Source: Candidatus Poribacteria bacterium
Lineage (GTDB): Bacteria; Poribacteria; WGA-4E; WGA-3G
Assembly (NCBI GenBank): GCA_022827225.1
Contig: JAJDTJ010000061.1
Span: 1 to 40,122, forward strand
DNA length: 40,122 nt
Direction of reading: 5' to 3'
The translations under genes were made by a program, and so were the position numbers. Below are positions 17,643-24,754 of the stretch, piece by piece (position 1 is the first letter of the stretch; the number at the start of each line of letters is the position of its first letter). Under the pieces are notes generated by a model. That model had not been told where the DNA came from and ran no database searches. It saw nothing but the letters and a program-made list of their open reading frames with translations.

Positions 17643-17684
17643 GGTTCGGTTAGGAGGGAAACACCCCAGCAAAAACACCGAACC
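17643..17684. repeat. Hairpin repeat, copy 1 (conserved loop, variable stem)
   Basis: GGTTCGGT (17643-17650) pairs perfectly with ACCGAACC (17677-17684). The loop contains GAAACACCCCAGCAAAAAC. Copy 2 at 35189-35224 has nearly the same loop but a different, still complementary stem. Confidence 0.6.
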
Positions 17685-17758
17685 TACCGGGCCCGGGGTC
17701 CGAAAATTTGGTAAGAAAACGGAAAACTAAATAATCCTGTTTGAGTGGTAAAATGGAC

Positions 17759-17787
17759 TTGACTCGGTAGCGAAATTCGTCTATAAT
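17759..17787 (+). promoter_or_regulatory. Near-consensus promoter for phyH-like gene
   Basis: TTGACT, a 17-nt spacer, TATAAT. Transcription should begin near 17794, giving a leader of about 60 nt before the ATG at 17854. Confidence 0.7.
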
Positions 17788-17853
17788 TTTTTCATAATGT
17801 CATAAAAAAATACGCAAATATTCGGGCGGATTCACAACAAAGGAGCAATAGAA

Positions 17854-18690
17854 ATGCTATCCCCATATTTGACGGATGTCCAACAAAAGGTGTGGCAGAC
17901 AGAGGGGTATCTGATTCTCAAGAACGTCCTCTCACCTACTGAAATTGAGACGCTTTTGGCAGCCGTGGATTCGGTGATTGAAACTTATGTCGAAGAGATG
18001 CCAAGTCTACAGGGCAACAATCGGTTCGGAAAAGGTGCTTATACGATTATCCGAGCAATTGAGCGGACGGATGCACTTGACCTGCTCACCGACCATCGGC
18101 GCACCTTCGGCACAATCCTTTCACTGATGGGTCCCTATCTCCAGATCATGGGCACCCAGATCTACGTTCGGCACCCGGATGTTGACGCTTTGATGGGATT
18201 TCATACGGATGCCGGTCCCTCACTGCAACGTATTCACCCCCACCCCGGTAGTTTACCTTTGCAATTCAAAATCCAATTTTTCTTGACGGATCTAACTGAA
18301 CCTAATCAGGGAAATTTTATGTGTGTGCCGGGCAGCCACAAAATAGATTTCCCTGAGAACGGATTTAAAAAGGGTGAGTATCCCGAAGGTGCGATTCAAG
18401 TGATTGCTGAAGCAGGAGACGCGGTCATCTTTCCGTGGGCATTGTGGCACGGTGTCGGACCGAATCAGACGAACCGTATCCGCAAGAGCGTCACGTTCCG
18501 GTATGGGCAGATGTGGTCCCGTCCTTACGACTACGACAAGCTCCCTGCGGACGTACTCACACGGATGACACCGCGCCGCCGAAGGTTGTTCGGCGATATG
18601 GGTGAAAACTATCATCCAACCGACTACTTCAAACCGCACGATCAGCTTGAAATCATTTACGGCGACGAATGGAATGTTCCGCTTCCGTAA
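17854..18690 (+). CDS. Phytanoyl-CoA dioxygenase (PhyH) family protein
   Basis: A 278-residue Fe(II)/2-oxoglutarate-dependent oxygenase of the PhyH family. The iron triad is His117 and Asp119 (GFHTDAG) and His199 (ALWHGVG). Arg210 (RIRKS) is placed to hold 2-oxoglutarate. CVPGSHK (157-163) is the usual family strand-turn. Such enzymes hydroxylate varied small molecules, so a phytanoyl-CoA substrate should not be assumed. The start has AGGAG 8 nt upstream and a near-consensus promoter further up. It ends tail-to-tail with the metallophosphoesterase gene (14-nt gap). No signal peptide is seen, so it is cytoplasmic. The length is normal. Confidence 0.9.
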   Translation: MLSPYLTDVQQKVWQTEGYLILKNVLSPTEIETLLAAVDSVIETYVEEMPSLQGNNRFGKGAYTIIRAIERTDALDLLTDHRRTFGTILSLMGPYLQIMGTQIYVRHPDVDALMGFHTDAGPSLQRIHPHPGSLPLQFKIQFFLTDLTEPNQGNFMCVPGSHKIDFPENGFKKGEYPEGAIQVIAEAGDAVIFPWALWHGVGPNQTNRIRKSVTFRYGQMWSRPYDYDKLPADVLTRMTPRRRRLFGDMGENYHPTDYFKPHDQLEIIYGDEWNVPLP

Positions 18691-18704
18691 GAGCAGCAAT
18701 CAAG

Positions 18705-20339
18705 CTAATGCACTCGGATGATTCGACGTCCTGTAAAGGTTTGACCGAACATATCAGTTGTGCGGACGTAGATAACGTGCGTTCCTTTAGGAGCATTCGC
18801 TGGGAGCTTCGCTTGCCAGATATGCGTTGATTTTACAATTCCGCTAAGTGTTTGCCCCCGTTTTGGCAGTTCACTGTCTTCCTTCAACTGCGACTTCATT
18901 GTTTCTCGAAGGGCGATATGTAGTTTCCGCTCAAGCTGATTCGCATCGTCCCGTGCCTTGAGCGCTTTATAGTATGGGTCTTCCTGAGGCGTATAGGTCA
19001 TCGGTTTCCATTCCCCAATTTCACCGAGACGCATTTCAACCGTTGAGCGTTTGGTGCCTCCAAAAACGTTAGCAATGACCTCTGTTTCGCCAGTTTCTGT
19101 TGACGCAACTTCCCAAGGTACCCAGATATTCATCTGATAATCTGCTGGACGACGGGCGGCTTTAAACCGGATAGTGTATTGGTTTCCATTGAATGTGAAG
19201 ATGCCGTATCCGTTCGGTGCGCCATCCCGCATGGTTGTGTGTGGAATACCGATTTCGTCAAGCGCGCCCCGCCACCAAGAGCCGGATGTGGTTGCATGAT
19301 TGTGGTGATGATGTGGGTGGTCGCCCTGCCAACCGTGCTCTGGTCCGACAAAGTCGTCCCGTTGGAAGTGTGTATGCGCTGACAGAGATAACGTGTTAGG
19401 TCGATCTCCGAGTAGATTCATCAATTCCTTCACATCGCGCATCTCGGTTAATGGAATATGAAAGGATATAACAACAAGTTGATCTTTCGGTACAAAAGCG
19501 AGGTCGTTTTGAAGGTACGTCAACTGCTGTTCTCCCACCTCACTTAAGTAGCGAGGATTGTTTTTTTCATCGCGGTGAAAGTACACATTGTCGATGTTGA
19601 TGAAATGGACAGGTCCCCAGTCAAACGAATAGCACGCGGGACCATAAACACGTTCAAATGTCTCATCGGCGTACCGATCATCCGTAGCAAGAAAGTTCAT
19701 ATCGTGATTACCGTGGACGTTGTACCACGGTATTCCAACGGTAGCCATCACTTCGTTAAGCGGGCGGAATAAGTCTAAATCGTCGCCTACCAAATCGCCA
19801 AGGCTGATTCCGAACGCTGCATCCGTTCCAATAACTTCTTCAATGACATCATGTGCTAACCACTCAATCTCTTGCATATTATAGGGCTGTGTATCTCCGA
19901 AGACGAGTACCTTGAAGGTATCCGCTTCGGTCTGTTCAGTGAGTGGAAAATCAATAGATGTCGGTAATGGACCGGTTGGTGCGATGCCGGCATACTTCAG
20001 TCCTTCTGGTGAACCGTGCGGCTTGTGAATGTAATAAAATTTTGGGAGACGATTCGCATCAACGGGTGTCATAAACCCACGGGGCTTAATCACGAAGAGA
20101 ATGCTGTCATCACTGACTTCGAGCGCGTATTGCCCGTTGGCATCGGTTTCTACAACATCCGTTCCATTAGAGACGCGAACCCCAGACAAACTCTTCTCGT
20201 TGTCGTCTTTCACTTGGTTGCCGTTTGTATCTAAAAACACGGTGCCGGTTGCGGTTGAATTTGCTGCTGCGCTATTTCCAATCGCATAAAAAACCAGGAT
20301 GACGCTTAAGACCAGAAATCTCCACTGCTTGTAAACCAT
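18705..20339 (-). CDS. Exported calcineurin-like metallophosphoesterase
   Basis: A 544-residue protein with a signal-peptide-like N-terminus (hydrophobic 7-21, then NSAAANS). An N-terminal beta domain (about 29-80) carries an SdrD-B-like calcium loop (DTNGNQVKDDNE, 37-48). The phosphoesterase core follows with metal ligands GDT (Asp149), GDLVGD (Asp182), GNHD (Asn211, His212), His294 and AHTH (His322, His324). A C-terminal beta domain follows, as in the MetallophosN/MetallophosC architecture. It probably hydrolyses phosphate esters outside the cytoplasm. The frame is open 13 codons further up, but the ATG at 20339 has AAGGGG close by and gives a proper signal peptide. It is the last gene of a three-gene operon. 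A His-rich patch (DHPHHHHNH) lies beyond the last motif. Confidence 0.9.
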   Translation of the reverse strand: MVYKQWRFLVLSVILVFYAIGNSAAANSTATGTVFLDTNGNQVKDDNEKSLSGVRVSNGTDVVETDANGQYALEVSDDSILFVIKPRGFMTPVDANRLPKFYYIHKPHGSPEGLKYAGIAPTGPLPTSIDFPLTEQTEADTFKVLVFGDTQPYNMQEIEWLAHDVIEEVIGTDAAFGISLGDLVGDDLDLFRPLNEVMATVGIPWYNVHGNHDMNFLATDDRYADETFERVYGPACYSFDWGPVHFINIDNVYFHRDEKNNPRYLSEVGEQQLTYLQNDLAFVPKDQLVVISFHIPLTEMRDVKELMNLLGDRPNTLSLSAHTHFQRDDFVGPEHGWQGDHPHHHHNHATTSGSWWRGALDEIGIPHTTMRDGAPNGYGIFTFNGNQYTIRFKAARRPADYQMNIWVPWEVASTETGETEVIANVFGGTKRSTVEMRLGEIGEWKPMTYTPQEDPYYKALKARDDANQLERKLHIALRETMKSQLKEDSELPKRGQTLSGIVKSTHIWQAKLPANAPKGTHVIYVRTTDMFGQTFTGRRIIRVH

Positions 20340-20362
20340 ACGAATCCCCTTGTAATGGTATA

Positions 20363-21298
20363 TTATTCCAATCTCCACTCTCGGCGGAGTTCAGTGATCG
20401 GTTTGTAACTTGCCCCTTTGTTGTAAAAATTACCGAGCCAACTACCGTCTTCACGAAAAAAGAACCGGTTGTCCTTCTCTTCGCGAGCGAGTTGATATCG
20501 CGTATCGATGCTAATGCGATAGCGATCAGAGTTATTCGGGGCACTGCTGTGCATCATGTAAAGCCCGAAAATAATAACATCCCCCGGCTGGAAATGCGCT
20601 GTTGCCAACGTGAACCCGAATTTCTCAACCATCTCGCGTGGATCCGTACTGAACACGGCTTCCGTCAAATCGCGGTCCATATCGGTCGCGCCGTAGGTGG
20701 ACTTTAATCGATCGTGCTGATGGGAACCGAGACAGATAACAAGGGGCCCATTTTCCAGACCGATGTCTGTCAATGCGCTCCACATCGTGTACCGGTTCTG
20801 TGTGCCGCGTCCAACGTAGACACTATCGTAGTGGAAATGGTTGTGTCCACCCTTCGCCATGCAGCGAAGCCACCGTTTGTCAAACGTAATGACCGGACCA
20901 CCGAGGAATTCTTCGTAGAACCGCATCGTTTGCTGGCTATCCACAACATCAAGAATCGGTTTCGCGTGCGCCACTTCGGTTTGCCGAAAGAAACTAAATG
21001 TCTGATTCGATTCACCTATGATACCCGCTTCAATCGGCGTATCGGGTTCTAATCCTCCGTTTTGCGCAATGGCTTGCAATGTCCAACGTGCGGCTTCCTC
21101 TGCCTGCTCCCGCGGATGGAAACCTCGTATAAAAAGATAGCCGTCCTCACGCATCTTTCTGTGCAACGCACCGGGATCATTGAGAAGTGGGGCGGAATCT
21201 GCTAATTCAGTGATCTCCGCACCGAAATAGAAACGATGCTTACCGAATTCAAACGGGGTTCCCGCTGGGATTTTTTTCGGCTTGTTCAATGTCATCAT
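20363..21298 (-). CDS. Second PhyH-family dioxygenase
   Basis: A 311-residue Fe(II)/2-oxoglutarate oxygenase-like protein. His156 and Asp158 (NHFHYDSVY) and His250 (YMMHSSAPN) form the metal triad, and Arg261 (DRYRISID) is the likely 2-oxoglutarate ligand. It is only distantly similar to the PhyH protein at 17854-18690, so this is not a recent duplicate. It starts 3 nt after the nucleoside hydrolase stop codon, with no separate ribosome site, so translation is probably coupled. The second Met is an equally possible start. The metallophosphoesterase follows after 23 nt. The substrate is not evident. Confidence 0.88.
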   Translation of the reverse strand: MMTLNKPKKIPAGTPFEFGKHRFYFGAEITELADSAPLLNDPGALHRKMREDGYLFIRGFHPREQAEEAARWTLQAIAQNGGLEPDTPIEAGIIGESNQTFSFFRQTEVAHAKPILDVVDSQQTMRFYEEFLGGPVITFDKRWLRCMAKGGHNHFHYDSVYVGRGTQNRYTMWSALTDIGLENGPLVICLGSHQHDRLKSTYGATDMDRDLTEAVFSTDPREMVEKFGFTLATAHFQPGDVIIFGLYMMHSSAPNNSDRYRISIDTRYQLAREEKDNRFFFREDGSWLGNFYNKGASYKPITELRREWRLE

Positions 21299-21301
21299 AT
21301 T

Positions 21302-22225
21302 TTAGGCGGTGTGGTGCTGCAATTTCTCAAACAGATCCCTGAAAATCGCATCCCGATTGACACTCGTCGCAACGCGCATGAGATGACGACTGTTATCGAA
21401 ACTCCACGTCACCGTTTCTGTCAAGATAGGACTGTGAACAATGTCTGTCGGCACCCACGTCGGATTGATGAGATATGCTGTCGCGGATATATCCCATATT
21501 ACCTTTGACCAAGCAAAGTGATCGCTGGAGTAGTCTTTGAAGATTTGGACGAGGTAATCTCCGACTTTGCCTCTACCTTGCACATAGCGTTCCATCTCAG
21601 CGACCGTCGTGTGTAGATGTGAAACAACCCCGCGTGCGGGTAGCCAAACGAATGGCACACCACAGTCCAGAACCACTTGCGCGCTCTGAAGGTCTTGCAT
21701 AAGGTTGAATTCGCGAGTGTGTGGCCAGTACAGTGGATTGCCGCCAAGCCAGACGATGACAATGCGTTTGATGATTTCGGGTTCTATTAAAATGGCGGAG
21801 GCGACGTTTGTTATGGCACCCACAGCAACGACGTAAAGCGGTTCTTCTGTGCTACTTGCCATTGCCCGTTCAATCATATCGGTAGCGGCATCGCTCTGCA
21901 CGGGAGCCGCTTTATCGGCGAGAAACGCTCTCGAACCGCGATAGACAAACCGATCGGCAGAGACATTGAGGAAATCTAACAGTCTGAGGATTTCGTCATA
22001 ACTTTTCTCCATACCGTCTTCGGCGTTGCTTGAGCGGTTATTGTGGAAAGGCGCAGCGTAGAGTGCCTCAACGTTGAGATGTTCAGGTGAGAGCAGCGCG
22101 TGGACGACTGCAAACTGGTCGTCGATTTCGTTATAGGTGTCAGTGTCAAGCACCATTCGCACTTGCCCTGTTGGGGGTTGGAGCATCTCAATACGTTTTG
22201 ACGCTGACAGCGTTGGAAAATTCAT
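21302..22225 (-). CDS. Inosine-uridine nucleoside hydrolase family protein
   Basis: A 307-residue nucleoside N-ribohydrolase-like protein, which would cleave the N-glycosidic bond of a nucleoside to give ribose and base. The calcium-binding aspartate cluster at the N-terminus reads DTDTYNEIDDQFA (27-39). This resembles the family DTDPGIDDALA but with a two-residue insertion, a variant seen in some subfamilies. VAVGAITNVASAI and WLGGNP are further family segments. The ATG at 22225 has AAGGTC 9 nt upstream and is preferred over the TTG two codons earlier. It is the first gene of the operon with the dioxygenase and the metallophosphoesterase; an extended -10 box lies upstream. Substrate specificity cannot be called. 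Confidence 0.88.
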   Translation of the reverse strand: MNFPTLSASKRIEMLQPPTGQVRMVLDTDTYNEIDDQFAVVHALLSPEHLNVEALYAAPFHNNRSSNAEDGMEKSYDEILRLLDFLNVSADRFVYRGSRAFLADKAAPVQSDAATDMIERAMASSTEEPLYVVAVGAITNVASAILIEPEIIKRIVIVWLGGNPLYWPHTREFNLMQDLQSAQVVLDCGVPFVWLPARGVVSHLHTTVAEMERYVQGRGKVGDYLVQIFKDYSSDHFAWSKVIWDISATAYLINPTWVPTDIVHSPILTETVTWSFDNSRHLMRVATSVNRDAIFRDLFEKLQHHTA

Positions 22226-22260
22226 AAGCAATTTGACCTTGTGAAATGCGTATTTGCTTT

Positions 22261-22269
22261 AGTATATCA
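22261..22269 (-). promoter_or_regulatory. Extended -10 promoter for the nucleoside hydrolase operon
   Basis: On the minus strand the sequence reads TGATATACT, a TGn extended -10 box. There is no good -35 box. It lies about 35 nt upstream of the ATG at 22225, in the 65-nt gap after the DUF2971 gene. Confidence 0.42.
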
Positions 22270-22290
22270 CATCTGCAGAAAAATAAAACT

Positions 22291-23112
22291 CTATTCATCT
22301 TCTTTCGGTGAAACCTTACCTATTCTATCAGGAGGAAACCACACAGGTAATGCTGCGAGATGCGATTGATTGACAGGGACTTGAAGGTCGTACCGATTAA
22401 CTACCCTCTCGACCAGATCTAGTAACCAATCGGGGGCGGAAGGATCAATAACGACTTCTTGGATTAGAAGATTAAGGTCAACATCATAATAAATGCCAAT
22501 ATCACACATATCCGGCCATGTAGGGTTTTCATCACCAAGAAAATTTGGAAGGTTCTCCAGACCTACTTCGGGAGGTATGTGCTGTATGATGGCTCTTAAT
22601 TCTCTCTCGTGTTCAAAACTTTTTCGTTTATGTAGATAGGGAGATAGCAAATCATCTTCAGGGATATTTTCACTATCATAGTCAATATACTGAACTTTTC
22701 CTATATGTATTTTTTCATCAGTTATGAAACTTTCTACAAAAGCAGTGAAATTAGTTTTGATAGCGATACCGCTGTTTGCGCTGGCATAAATTTTCCACAT
22801 CGCTTCTGATTCGTGATTACTTTCATGCCAACAACTGATCAACGTAAAGCGACGTAGTTCTACCCTCAGGTGTTCATGTATTAATACTTCTTTATCAGAG
22901 AGTCTCGGTTTTAAACTTGTATAACGTGCTTCTCTGTTGCTTATAGGGATGGCACCCTCAAAAGGATCGCCTAACTTGTCTGCTCGAGCAAAAAACAAGG
23001 CACGCCTTTCCAAAAGCGAGACAAACTTCGTGAAATCCATATACCTCCACAAAATAGCGTCTGCTGGAGGTGGATTGTGAAATTGCCGAGTATCAGCATT
23101 TAAATCAGGCAT
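22291..23112 (-). CDS. DUF2971 domain protein
   Basis: A 273-residue soluble protein of the DUF2971 type. LWRYMDFTKF (21-30), FFARADKLGDPFEG (40-53) and SCWHESNHESEAMWKIYA (93-110) follow the family pattern. GIAIKT (115-120) and an acidic KSFEHERELRAII segment come later. The function is unknown. DUF2971 genes often occur as cargo near restriction and abortive-infection genes, and this one sits at the end of such a cluster. GAGG lies just before the ATG. It starts 54 nt after the nuclease gene and is probably expressed with it from the promoter at 23622-23650. Confidence 0.8.
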   Translation of the reverse strand: MPDLNADTRQFHNPPPADAILWRYMDFTKFVSLLERRALFFARADKLGDPFEGAIPISNREARYTSLKPRLSDKEVLIHEHLRVELRRFTLISCWHESNHESEAMWKIYASANSGIAIKTNFTAFVESFITDEKIHIGKVQYIDYDSENIPEDDLLSPYLHKRKSFEHERELRAIIQHIPPEVGLENLPNFLGDENPTWPDMCDIGIYYDVDLNLLIQEVVIDPSAPDWLLDLVERVVNRYDLQVPVNQSHLAALPVWFPPDRIGKVSPKEDE

Positions 23113-23166
23113 GGAACCTCACTTGTCGCGTTTCTAAATCTCAGGTGGATGGGCAGAAGCAGGATA

Positions 23167-23559
23167 TTAACGCGGAGGGTGCGACCATTTGGCGTGTCCG
23201 CTATAGACCATGATTGCATTTATAAACGCGTGGTCTGGATAGCGCCATACATCGGCGACTACGCGATCGTGAGAAATACCTACCGGTTTGAATGTGACCG
23301 GTTTTCCTTCCAGAAATTGTTTCAGATAGCGGATAGCCTTTTCACCTTGAGGGGTGCCGCTTTCCGGGGCATCTATATTCCGTAAGCGGATCTTGCGAAA
23401 CATATTTGGGCGGTTTAACCGTTCCGTCGGAGTTTCAGCAGCGAGGGGAGCTCCAATCAGTCGTTCCATCGGAGTCTGTAGCGCGGCCCGTCGAGAAATT
23501 TCAGGACTAACCTCAAGCGTATCTCCGTCAATGACTCTTGTCACAACATGAGTTTGCAT
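23167..23559 (-). CDS. Staphylococcal-nuclease-fold (thermonuclease) protein without signal peptide
   Basis: A 130-residue SNase-like protein. VIDGDTLEV (9-17) and IRLRNIDAPE (57-66) mark the active site. By alignment with staphylococcal nuclease, Asp13, Arg58, Asp63, Glu66 and Arg99 (HDRVV) occupy the catalytic positions, so it is probably active on DNA or RNA with calcium. An insertion of about 30 residues (22-53) separates the first strand from the Arg58 strand and contains TPMERL and TPTERL as a short internal repeat. The frame is open to 23610, but the ATG at 23559 has AAGGAG 7 nt upstream. No signal peptide or membrane segment is present, unlike most secreted members. It is followed by the DUF2971 gene. 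Confidence 0.82.
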   Translation of the reverse strand: MQTHVVTRVIDGDTLEVSPEISRRAALQTPMERLIGAPLAAETPTERLNRPNMFRKIRLRNIDAPESGTPQGEKAIRYLKQFLEGKPVTFKPVGISHDRVVADVWRYPDHAFINAIMVYSGHAKWSHPPR

Positions 23560-23621
23560 CTTTTTGCTCCTTTTCTTGGAAATTTGGTAAACGGAATTAT
23601 AGACTAACAATCATATATTAA

Positions 23622-23650
23622 ATCATACCCTATTTTTACGCGTAAAACAA
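23622..23650 (-). promoter_or_regulatory. Promoter with embedded perfect palindrome upstream of nuclease gene
   Basis: On the minus strand TTGTTT (23645-23650), a 17-nt spacer, and TATGAT (23622-23627). The perfect 14-bp palindrome TTTTACGCGTAAAA (23634-23647) fills most of the spacer and overlaps the -35 box, which is where a repressor site is expected. Confidence 0.6.
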
Positions 23651-23673
23651 GTAGAAATCACCTCTAAATAGAT

Positions 23674-24735
23674 TCATTCATTCTCCCCGCGAAAAACTGC
23701 TCCAAAGGATTCAGGAAGTTCATTGAAGTCCTCGGCTATCTTGACCTTTCCCTTCCACTGCCCACCACGACGAGGTTTCTTGTCGTCTTGATTTGAGGCT
23801 TCCTGATTGAGTTGTTGAAGTTCCGCTTTTAAAAAGGTTTTGAGATTATTGTCTCCGTGCTGTTCTGCCAGTTCCAAAGCAGTTTGGATATCTAATCTCG
23901 CCTCGTCAGTATCGTTCAGATCTAACTTTACTATGCCGCGGTTGATGTAAGCGTTCATAAAATCAGGTTGTAGACGGATCGCTTCGTTTAAGTCAGTGAG
24001 AGCCGCAGCGTGTTCACCAAGCCTGAACTTCATAGCTCCTCGGTTACTGTAGACTTCGACGAAATTCGGATTGAGACGGATCGCCTCATCGTAATCGTCA
24101 AGAGCAGCATCACGAGAGCCTAATCCACTATTGATATTGCCTCGGTTGTTGTAAACTTCGGCATAATCAGGTTTTAGTTGAATTGCCGTGTCGTAAGCAG
24201 AGAGTGCTTTTTCTGATTGCCCGCCTTCCCAAAGGAGACATCCGATGGAGAAAAAGCCGTGCGCGGCAAGTTCACTATCGCTCAGTTCTGAAGCGTAGGG
24301 TGGTGGTTTGCTGTTTTCATTTGTTGTTTTGATAGGTGCTTCTTCTGCCAATTCGGGATACAGTTCTGTCAGTTTTGGGACGTATTTATCCTCGTAGTTG
24401 GCAATGATCCGAATAATGAAATCCATCAGTGGTGCCAATGGGTGACTTTGATTCTCACCAGCGGAGTAGATTAATTTTTCCAATACATCGTCCAGCCACT
24501 CATACTCGCTATCACTCAAGTTGATAACACCGTAATGCCCGTGCCGTTGTCCGAAATCGATTAATCCGTCTAAGGTCTCCACTAACCATTGGTAGGCCGT
24601 TTCGGGGTAGGGCGGGGGTACAACTGGTTCGGATGCGCGCGTTTGTAGCGGCTTAGCGTTATCCAACAATTGCGGCATACTCGGTATTACGTCTGTCAAC
24701 ACAAAATGATTCTCCATTAACTCGGATGTTAACAT
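23674..24735 (-). CDS. TPR protein with antitoxin-like terminal segments
   Basis: A 353-residue protein. Three to four TPR units occupy about 160-295 (AEVYNNRGNINSGLG, VEVYSNRGAMKFRLG, MNAYINRGIVKLDLN). The N-terminal half (about 45-135) includes LMDFIIRIIANYEDKYVP, which resembles the segment before the helix-turn-helix in HigA-type antitoxins. The last 30 residues (KGKVKIAEDFNELPESF) resemble the toxin-binding tail of Phd/VapB-like antitoxins. Both resemblances are by eye. The ATG at 24735 has AGGAG 6 nt upstream. It starts 19 nt after the large TPR gene and is probably co-transcribed with it. No toxin gene follows directly. Function unknown; a regulatory or adaptor role is plausible. Confidence 0.75.
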   Translation of the reverse strand: MLTSELMENHFVLTDVIPSMPQLLDNAKPLQTRASEPVVPPPYPETAYQWLVETLDGLIDFGQRHGHYGVINLSDSEYEWLDDVLEKLIYSAGENQSHPLAPLMDFIIRIIANYEDKYVPKLTELYPELAEEAPIKTTNENSKPPPYASELSDSELAAHGFFSIGCLLWEGGQSEKALSAYDTAIQLKPDYAEVYNNRGNINSGLGSRDAALDDYDEAIRLNPNFVEVYSNRGAMKFRLGEHAAALTDLNEAIRLQPDFMNAYINRGIVKLDLNDTDEARLDIQTALELAEQHGDNNLKTFLKAELQQLNQEASNQDDKKPRRGGQWKGKVKIAEDFNELPESFGAVFRGENE

Positions 24736-24754
24736 TGCTGACTCCTATCTATAT

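Larger units (their letters stand above)
17353..17853. other. Divergent intergenic region between recG and phyH-like gene
   Basis: About 500 nt without a gene. It holds two hairpin repeats (17426-17438 and 17643-17684), a GC-rich palindrome CCGGGCCCGG (17687-17696), and a near-consensus promoter for the dioxygenase (17759-17787). A GTTTGAGTGGT-like 10-mer occurs twice (about 17579 and 17740). No ORF is convincing. Confidence 0.65.
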
